In this document: one piece after another, positions 57,261-64,000 of the stretch
How the letters are laid out: the number at the start of each line of letters is the position of its first letter
Position numbering within the stretch: position 1 is the stretch's first letter
DNA from: Cacajao melanocephalus
Taxonomy: Eukaryota; Chordata; Mammalia; Primates; Pitheciidae
Assembly: GCA_963573385.1 (NCBI GenBank)
Contig: CAUYLG010005263.1
Coordinates: 1 to 64,000, forward strand
DNA length: 64,000 nucleotides
Direction of reading: 5' to 3'
Notes under the pieces: generated by a model
Seen by the model: only the letters and a program-made list of their open reading frames with translations
Told to the model about the DNA's origin: nothing
Database searches by the model: none
Position numbers and translations under genes: made by a program

Positions 57261-60200
57261 GCTAGAAGACATTGATCCAAAATGAAAATAAAATTATTTA
57301 TAGGTTGGTGTTTAGGGACACCCAAAGACCAATTACTTAGCTTACATGATAATTTGAATCTGTTTCCCTAACTGGCCTTTCTCAATGTGTACATCACATG
57401 GTGAGTTGTTGGCTCTTCTGCACCGAACTAGAAGCTCTTCCTCCATTAAATGTTTGATCTCCTCTTTTTCCAGTCCCAGCGTGGGTCTTTGAGAGCCATC
57501 TTTTTATTCTGCTGTTTGATTAAAGAGACTCTATTGGTAAATACTTGATTAGCAGTGAACAAGTTGTGGCCGACTTTTTTGTTAACCTGCCTTCCAAGGC
57601 AGATACTAAGCAGAAGGAAAATAATATTAAGCAAAATGATTTTTGTTTTATTTGGAAATTCGTTCTAAGAATAAGGTAAAATAAAGGCAGGTGAGACTGG
57701 GTTTGAGCCTAGAAATGACATTCTTTTACATGTACAGTGTTTTAATGTATGTACCTGTATTTATGTGCATGTATGTGTCACATCGGTATGCATAAATATG
57801 CACCCATTCCAAATATATGTATATTTTTGCCGCCCTGGTATTTTAAGCTCAACAATTCATTGAGTTTACTGATTGAATTCCTGGGAGCTGGTTCTTGAAT
57901 TGCTGTGAAGCTGCCTCGATGAAATATTAATGAATCAATTTCCATAGACATGGACTCATTATCTTGCTGGATGCCATTGGAAAACACCGTCCTGCCTGCG
58001 GTGTCCTTCCACCTTCCTGTGACATGATTTGATTTTTTCTCTCTTTTTTTTAAATTAAATAAAAAAATTACTATCAGGAAAGTTTTGATAACTTTGGAAC
58101 AGACATTTCCATTTCTCTTGATAGATACCTAAATGGAGGTAAGCCATTTAAAATAAATTTATGTACCACTTAAGTGATATGTTGAAAAGTGGGTCTGGAA
58201 ACAAAGGAAGAGATGGCCAGTTTAGTTCTGTGGTCTCTGCAATGCCCTTTGGAAATGAAAAAACTGCTGTTTTTCAGAACAGCCAATTTATGAGAAATGT
58301 CTATATTTTAGAAAGCCAGGCCAACCATCTAATTGTTTACAAAGTTATCAACTTTAGAAAATGTTACGAAAGACAAACACATTGTCACTTTAATTTAGGA
58401 CTGATGGAAAGTAGATGGAATTATTCAAGCTGTGTCTACAAAATGCCAAAACAGCTGGTTAGAGCATGAAAAATTCACTCAGTCAAACGGTGATTATTTA
58501 CATACAACACAAATAGCTGGGTTTAGGTACTTTGTTTCTTGTTCACTGAAATTTACTGGTTTCTGATGCCTTATATAAGTTAATCCAGGGGTGTAATAAA
58601 GCGTATTAAACTACAATTATACCACACAAAGTTTTTAGCTTCTTTCCTTTCCTTCATTCTGTTCTAGTAAAGATTATTATTGCCTGGTCTGGGTACCATC
58701 AACACCCACTTTATAGAATTCTAAAAAGTCCACTGGTAAATGGTTGCCAACATTGTTAGACAAAGACTAAGATTATGTTCTCAAATTCAATAGCTTTCAT
58801 CATTTTCATTTAGAACCAGTAGCATATCTGAATGTCATGTGATCTGAAGACAATATTACCATTTCAACGCATACATATTATTTGATCTGAGAATGATATT
58901 TCTATTTCAACACATATTCTTTTAGGGAAAAAGTGAAAGCCCAAGCTTGGCCAAGTAAATCTTTTAATACTACGCTAAGAAAAACTTTTTCCATCTTTGT
59001 TGAGAGAAAACCTGATTTGTTATTTGCTCACTGTAATGATTCCATTTCAATCTAAGTCATGGGGATCCCACCTATAATTTGGCTACAGGTATCTCCAGGC
59101 TAATCTGATAGATACTGTGCTCCAGGTATTAGGAATACCTCAAGAGTTGCTCCTGACTTAAAACATTTTGATTAAAGCTATGAAAGAAAAATACAAGAGC
59201 ATCTGCATACAGTATTTTTGTATATAATGCCAAGGTACCCATTAACTGTGCAGCTCATCCGTGGAGCCCTGAAATAAATCCCTACTTTAGGTATAAGCAG
59301 AGGCAGAAATGACCCAGAACTGCTCTCAGAGGGTGGACGCAATTCTAGGTCTTTAGTGTCAGGGTTGGGTTCCTATTTGAAGCTACAGACAGAATATCAA
59401 GTTTCTTCAGAATTAACCCAAGAATACTTATTCCACTGGGAGATAAGTAAGATGTTAATGAGGAAGAATCCATTTTAGATCAACTCATAACTGACAAGTA
59501 AGAGGAAAATAAAAGCAGCTGTAGCCTTTTTTGATCAAGCCTTTTGGAAGGAATTCCCTCCCTCTCTTCACTGTCTATCACACTTTCTGTTTAAGGACAC
59601 CCATTTTCTACAGTGCTTTGCTGCTTTGCACATGGCATCACCTTAGTACATTGTAAGCTCTTTGAAGGCTGATTCTATGTCTGATTCTTCTTTTTCTTTA
59701 TCATAGCACCAATGATTGTGCCTACGTGGTGTAACTGCTGAGTAAATATGCATATGAGAAGTAGCAACATGTTGGCTTTAATAATTAAAACAAAGGCATG
59801 GATTTTTCCCGAAACATCCAAGTTGTTTCTTGAATTCACCATATCACAAGACTGAAATCTCTGAGAAGGTCAAAGAGTTTATTTTTAAAACAAGTTTTCT
59901 TCCATATTCTTTTCAGAGGACAGTTTTATTTCTCTTATTTCCTGCTTGCTAATAGATGAACTGGCCTTTTGCATAAAGACTGGATGTTTTTTGTTGCTTC
60001 TAATAGAGGAGCAATATTAATCCACTGGCATTTTTTTCTAGACTTTCATATTTCTGACTGTCAGTGACCTTGAAGTGTAGCTTATATAAATTACACATAA
60101 CAATATTTTATATATTTTATAATACAACATTCCTGATTGTACTGTGCCTTCTAAACTTGCTGCGTGTACCACCTAATGAAATCAAGTGGCATACCTTCAC

Positions 60201-61400
60201 CCACCTTGAAAGAATTGGTGCAAGCCAAGCTTATTACTCTCCATACCCCCGTCACTCCTTGGATTTGTGGCCAGGTCTTTTACCGTCTATGCTTCAGAAT
60301 ATTTCAGGAGCACTTCCTCCCTCCAACAGTGACAAGCAGCAGGTTTTCCATGTAAGAACTAGCAGCAGCAATTGTGTTTATCTCCCTGACTAAAAGGTTT
60401 TGTATTTATCTTCCCCGAGGTGGTGCCCATGTGGCTGTCCTGATATTGAGCAGCTGGACAGATTATACCCTGAAGCCACATCTGCGAACACGTAGACCAA
60501 CACCATTTTCATTGCCTTGGTGCCCAAGAAGTTTATCTTCTGTCAGTTAGATTTACTGCTTTCTTCATGAATTCTTAAGGCTTTCTCTCCTCCCATGTTT
60601 CCTTTCCTTCTCCATTTTATTCGATTTCAAAATACATTAGCATAATCTCATCTGGATTGTTAATAGGCGATTAGTTTGCTTTGGTTTCCTGACATGATTA
60701 GTAAGTTTTTCTGATAGGGCTTCTGTAGAGGACTGTTGGATGGTAAAGAATATAACGTAACTATGTAGCGTGGAACAAAATGACCTTATTGGTGAGTATG
60801 TATCTAATAGGGCTGGTTTTATTTGCCACACCTAAATGCATGGAAAAGACACTGCTTTACACATTGTCTCACAGAACTAAATTTTATTTACTGATGTTGC
60901 TTCAGCTGTTAGAACATAATCTCTCAAACTTGTGTTAAAGCTTTTAAGTTTATAATACATTTTTCACTGATACTGTCTCCAATGAGTCTCAATAGAGCCC
61001 TGTAAGGTAGGAGAGGGAGAAGTAATGATTTTTCAGTTTTACAGAAGAGAATATCAAAGTTCAAATAGATGACAAAATCACAAAGTCAGCTATGAAACCA
61101 AGACTCAAATCTGGGAAACCGTATTTGCATTTCAATTTCTCCCCACTTACCTTCACTGCCACCTCCAAATAATTCTCCTTATGACTGTCAGTTTGACTTT
61201 CTCAGGCTTTCTCTCACCCGTCTCAGTATCTAATACCGTTCTCATTTCCAAAATTCTATGATTTGCTGCCTGGATTATGACAAATGATGTAGAGGTTAAT
61301 GCAAATTTTCTCTTCGTTTATCTAAACTGTAAAGTGAAGCCAAAAAAAAAAAAAAGTGAGATAGTCCTTTGGACTATTGATTACTTCAGTAGTTTTTCAA
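57261..61400. other. Repeat-poor unique sequence with small MIR/L2 traces
   Basis: An L2-type tail lies at about 59640-59760 and an antisense MIR at about 60985-61130. The 109-codon open stretch 60064-60393 has no family signature and no start or splice context. The rest is unassigned. Confidence 0.4.
60985..61130 (-). mobile_element. MIR SINE, antisense
   Basis: CCTGTAAGGTAGGAGAGGGA, ACAAAATCACAAAGTCAGCT and AGACTCAAATCTGGGAA follow antisense MIR order. Confidence 0.65.
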
Positions 61401-61404
61401 TCCA

Positions 61405-61565
61405 CACACACACACATTTGAATTACCTAAGGAACTTTAAAAATAAGATGTCTGGATCCAGCCTCCAGAGATTCTGATTTAATTGCTCTTGAGTCGATGT
61501 CCAGACATGAGTATTTTTTTTTAAAGTTCCCCAGATAATTCTAATATGCATTTAGTATTGAAAAC
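61405..61565. mobile_element. MER5A-type MITE
   Basis: TTTGAATTACCTAAGGAACT, GAGATTCTGATTTAATTGCT and CCCCAGATAATTCTAATATG match the MER5 order. Confidence 0.8.
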
Positions 61566-61723
61566 AGCTGGGGTAATTTATTCTCTTCACACCCCTTCTG
61601 TTTTCTTCTCTTTATTTTTTTCCCCACCAACTTTTGAAAAATACTTTGGTTTCTCACATACAATGAGAGTTCTGCATCTTGGCCAACATTAATGGTGTTA
61701 CTCTAAAATTTAGCATCTAAATA

Positions 61724-61737
61724 AGAGAGAGAGAGAG

Positions 61738-61782
<45 letters not shown>
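61724..61782. repeat. Compound (AG)n(GT)n microsatellite
   Basis: AG run 61724-61740 passing directly into a GT run of about 21 units to 61782. Confidence 0.98.
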
Positions 61783-61789
<7 letters not shown>

Positions 61790-61884
61790 GGCTACCTTGG
61801 GAAGAAAGGGGATAATTATGGAAAAGGGTGTTGTAGAAGGAGATCATGGGCTGCAGATATTTGGTAGCATACATTATAATCACT

Positions 61885-62350
61885 AGAATGTAGACACCGC
61901 AAGGGCAATGATTTGGCCTGTTTTGGTCATTGCTGTTTACCCAGCATGTTGAAAAATGCTTGGCACACAGTAGGTACTTAATAGATATTCACTAGTAAAT
62001 ATTTCCCCACATTCCCTCAACCATGCTAACCCAGAGCTAATCAGAACCCCATGAAGAGGAATTCTAGTTTTGTCTCCACTTGGAACACTTGCCTCCCCAT
62101 CTCTTCCCAAACTCTAAGTCCTATCTTCCTTTAAGGACTAGCTTTAGTGAACTTTCTTTCACAAGACTTTCCGGTTCTCTTTTGAACCGTTTTAGGCAAT
62201 TATTTATATTTCACTCATCGCTGCTGCTTCCCACTGCCTATCTTGTGTATATTACGGCTGTCTTTGCTTTCTTCTAGACATAACCCATTTTATCTTTGCA
62301 CCTCTCCTAGTACACATAGAAATCTCTCAGTTAATATTTGTTTGAATGAA
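61885..62350 (+). mobile_element. L2-type 3' fragments, sense
   Basis: GCTTGGCACACAGTAGGTAC with TTAATAGATATTC at 61960-61990 is an L2 tail. A second L2-like stretch at about 62085-62350 ends AATATTTGTTTGAATGAATG. Confidence 0.6.
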
Positions 62351-62439
62351 TGACCATTGCATCTGGTATATGAAATTCCTATATTATACAATGATGAGGG
62401 TTTAAAAAGCACTTCATAATGTTTGATTTTGTTTTATGC

Positions 62440-62640
62440 TTTGTATTTTTGAAAATAGGCCTGTGTATAATATCTGATTTGCTCCTCAATACAACCCTGG
62501 GAAATGAAACAAATGGACACTAGTGTAGTAAATGAAAAGAAACTGAGGCATGAAGATGATGTTAAATGGTCTACTCAAGGCCGTGGATAGTTTGGCTAAA
62601 TTTCCAGCTCTAGTTTTGCACACAGCTTTGCTAAGAAACA
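62440..62640 (-). mobile_element. MIR-type fragment, antisense
   Basis: GAAAAGAAACTGAGGCATGA and GGTCTACTCAAGGCCGTGG follow antisense MIR order. Confidence 0.55.
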
Positions 62641-64000
62641 ATGTGTTTTACCCAGCATGAGGAGAGCAAAGTGACAATTTGCTTTTGTTAACTTCCAAAG
62701 TCAACACCTCTGCAGCTCACTTATAAAACCTAAGTCCTGTGCTTTTAGACAGAATACAATTCAGTCAGCTCAGTTATTTTTGTTGATAGCTTATGCATCA
62801 TATTCTTCTTTCAGTATATTATGACTTATTTGTTTTAGTTTTCATGAAACCTTCAATTTGTTAATTTAATCAAAATAATCCCAGAAAGGGAGAGGCATGT
62901 TTGTAACAATTTGAACAGGTAATAGCCAGGCTGTGAGAAGTACCACATTCAAGGGAACAAGTAGAAAAGCAACGAGAACCCAGTGGTATGCAGCTTCGCA
63001 GTTGGTTTTCTGTGTATATCTTTTTTAAACATTTAAACTCTTGCCCTTTCCTGTTTGGTAGTTTCTAAGCACCCAATCAACAACATGAACCTGGTGTGCA
63101 GAAATTCCCTTTGTTCGTCTGTTTTAGTTCAAAGGAATGATTAAGAATCCGTATTAAATGATACAAGGTTTTATTTTTTCATAAATGCATTAAACATGCA
63201 TTCAATGCAAACATCATTTTAACTATGTGAGCAGGACTTTATTGATTTATCCAAGATGGAATTAAGCAATATTTTTTGACAACACAAGGAGTATAAATAG
63301 CTCCTCATAGTATGTTTTAAATTTGATTATTACGTATTTTTAATCATAACTTGTGTACATTTTTCAAAAGTAGAAATAAAACATTGCCAGATACTCTGGA
63401 ATGAAACAAAATTGTTCTTTGGTTTGTATAAGATGTAGTTACATTGAGAATTATGCTTGTGTGCATGGTATAACAAGGGATAAAGTAGTCTTGTGATACT
63501 TTTTTCATTTACATAAATACAGTTCAGGGAATATTACTAATGAAGTGGATGTGGGGGTCACCTAGCCACCTTAGGAAAAGGTTACTACTTTATTTTAAGT
63601 AGCCCATCAATCATTATGAATTAATGTCGTATTCTAGGTGAAAGCACTAATCATAATAAATTCATTTTGTATTCATGAGGGTGTCAAATGTACACCCAAA
63701 GGAGTCCGTTGTCATTTGTTGGTATGGAAAAGAAAATTAAAATATGACCTATTCACAGTCTCTTTGCTATGGCTTATACCCAGATGCATGTTTTGGTGCT
63801 GATGGACACATAATGCACGTGGGGGAAAGCTGTGAATGTTCAGTAAAATTATTAAAAGTAGAATGAAATCTGGGTCAGGACCAAGGACCTGGGCCCGTGG
63901 GCTCACATTTTCATGTCCTCCAAGGGACTCCAGAGGGAGGGTCAAGGGGGTGCCCAAGGGCAGGGCTCTGAGTGGAAATATAAGAGTCTACAACAGAGCT
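62641..64000. other. Unique sequence to the window end
   Basis: No repeat or gene recognised. The last 130 bases are GC-richer and contain GGAAATATAAGAG, but there is no further support for a promoter. Confidence 0.4.

Noticed and set aside
60064..60393. 109-codon open frame as a small protein gene
   Set aside because: No family signature, no promoter or splice support, and a second overlapping frame is also open.

Overview
This window is primate (most likely human) nuclear DNA. The evidence is the repeats: many 7SL-derived Alu dimers, LINE-1 copies of primate (L1PA/L1PB-like) and older mammalian (L1M, HAL1-like) type, MaLR LTR elements (THE1 and MST type), MIR and L2 remnants, and DNA-transposon fossils (Tigger/MER2, MER1, MER5A). 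Nothing bacterial or plasmid-like is present. No intact functional protein gene, rRNA, tRNA or CRISPR array was found. Subfamily names are from memory of consensus sequences, not from a search, so they are approximate.

Layout. 1-4258: antisense L1 (ORF2 part, ORF1, expanded 5'UTR) inserted into an antisense MST-type element (internal region 4259-5525, LTR 5526-5792). 5.8-12.7 kb: old L1 pieces, a Tigger/MER2 transposon carrying the tail of a transposase gene, Alus, MIRs and a MER1. 12.75-25.3 kb: three sense-strand L1-type elements end to end (HAL1-like, L1M, L1M/MA-like), with an LTR, Alus and a younger L1 tail nested in them. 25.9-26.06 kb: the best candidate for a real protein-coding exon. 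26.6-33 kb: MER1, five Alus, degraded L1 and an MST LTR. 33.4-36.6 kb: a second antisense L1 that keeps its 5' end but lacks its 3' part. 37.9-40.3 kb: a complete THE1 element with two LTRs and a 5-bp target duplication. 40.5-43.1 kb: antisense L1 tails. 43-64 kb: mostly unique, repeat-poor sequence with scattered Alu, MIR, L2, MER1, MER5A and one MER8-like DNA transposon; 55.7-61.4 kb is almost repeat-free and holds a dense TALE/E-box motif cluster.

The most interesting signals are these. (1) A perfect 58-bp inverted copy of Tigger transposase-tail sequence (7163-7220 and 8258-8315) lies at a site with a strong splice acceptor and donor. Its exon phase fits the coding exon at 25901-26063. 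(2) The L1 5'UTR at 2708-4258 has two tandem expansions (19 bp x8 and about 178 bp x3), while the second L1 in the window has one copy of each. (3) Short inverted copies recur inside elements (LTR in LTR at 21322-21761, LTR in THE1 at 39473-39626, Alu in Alu at 24181-24205, and the Tigger copy), which suggests fold-back template switching.
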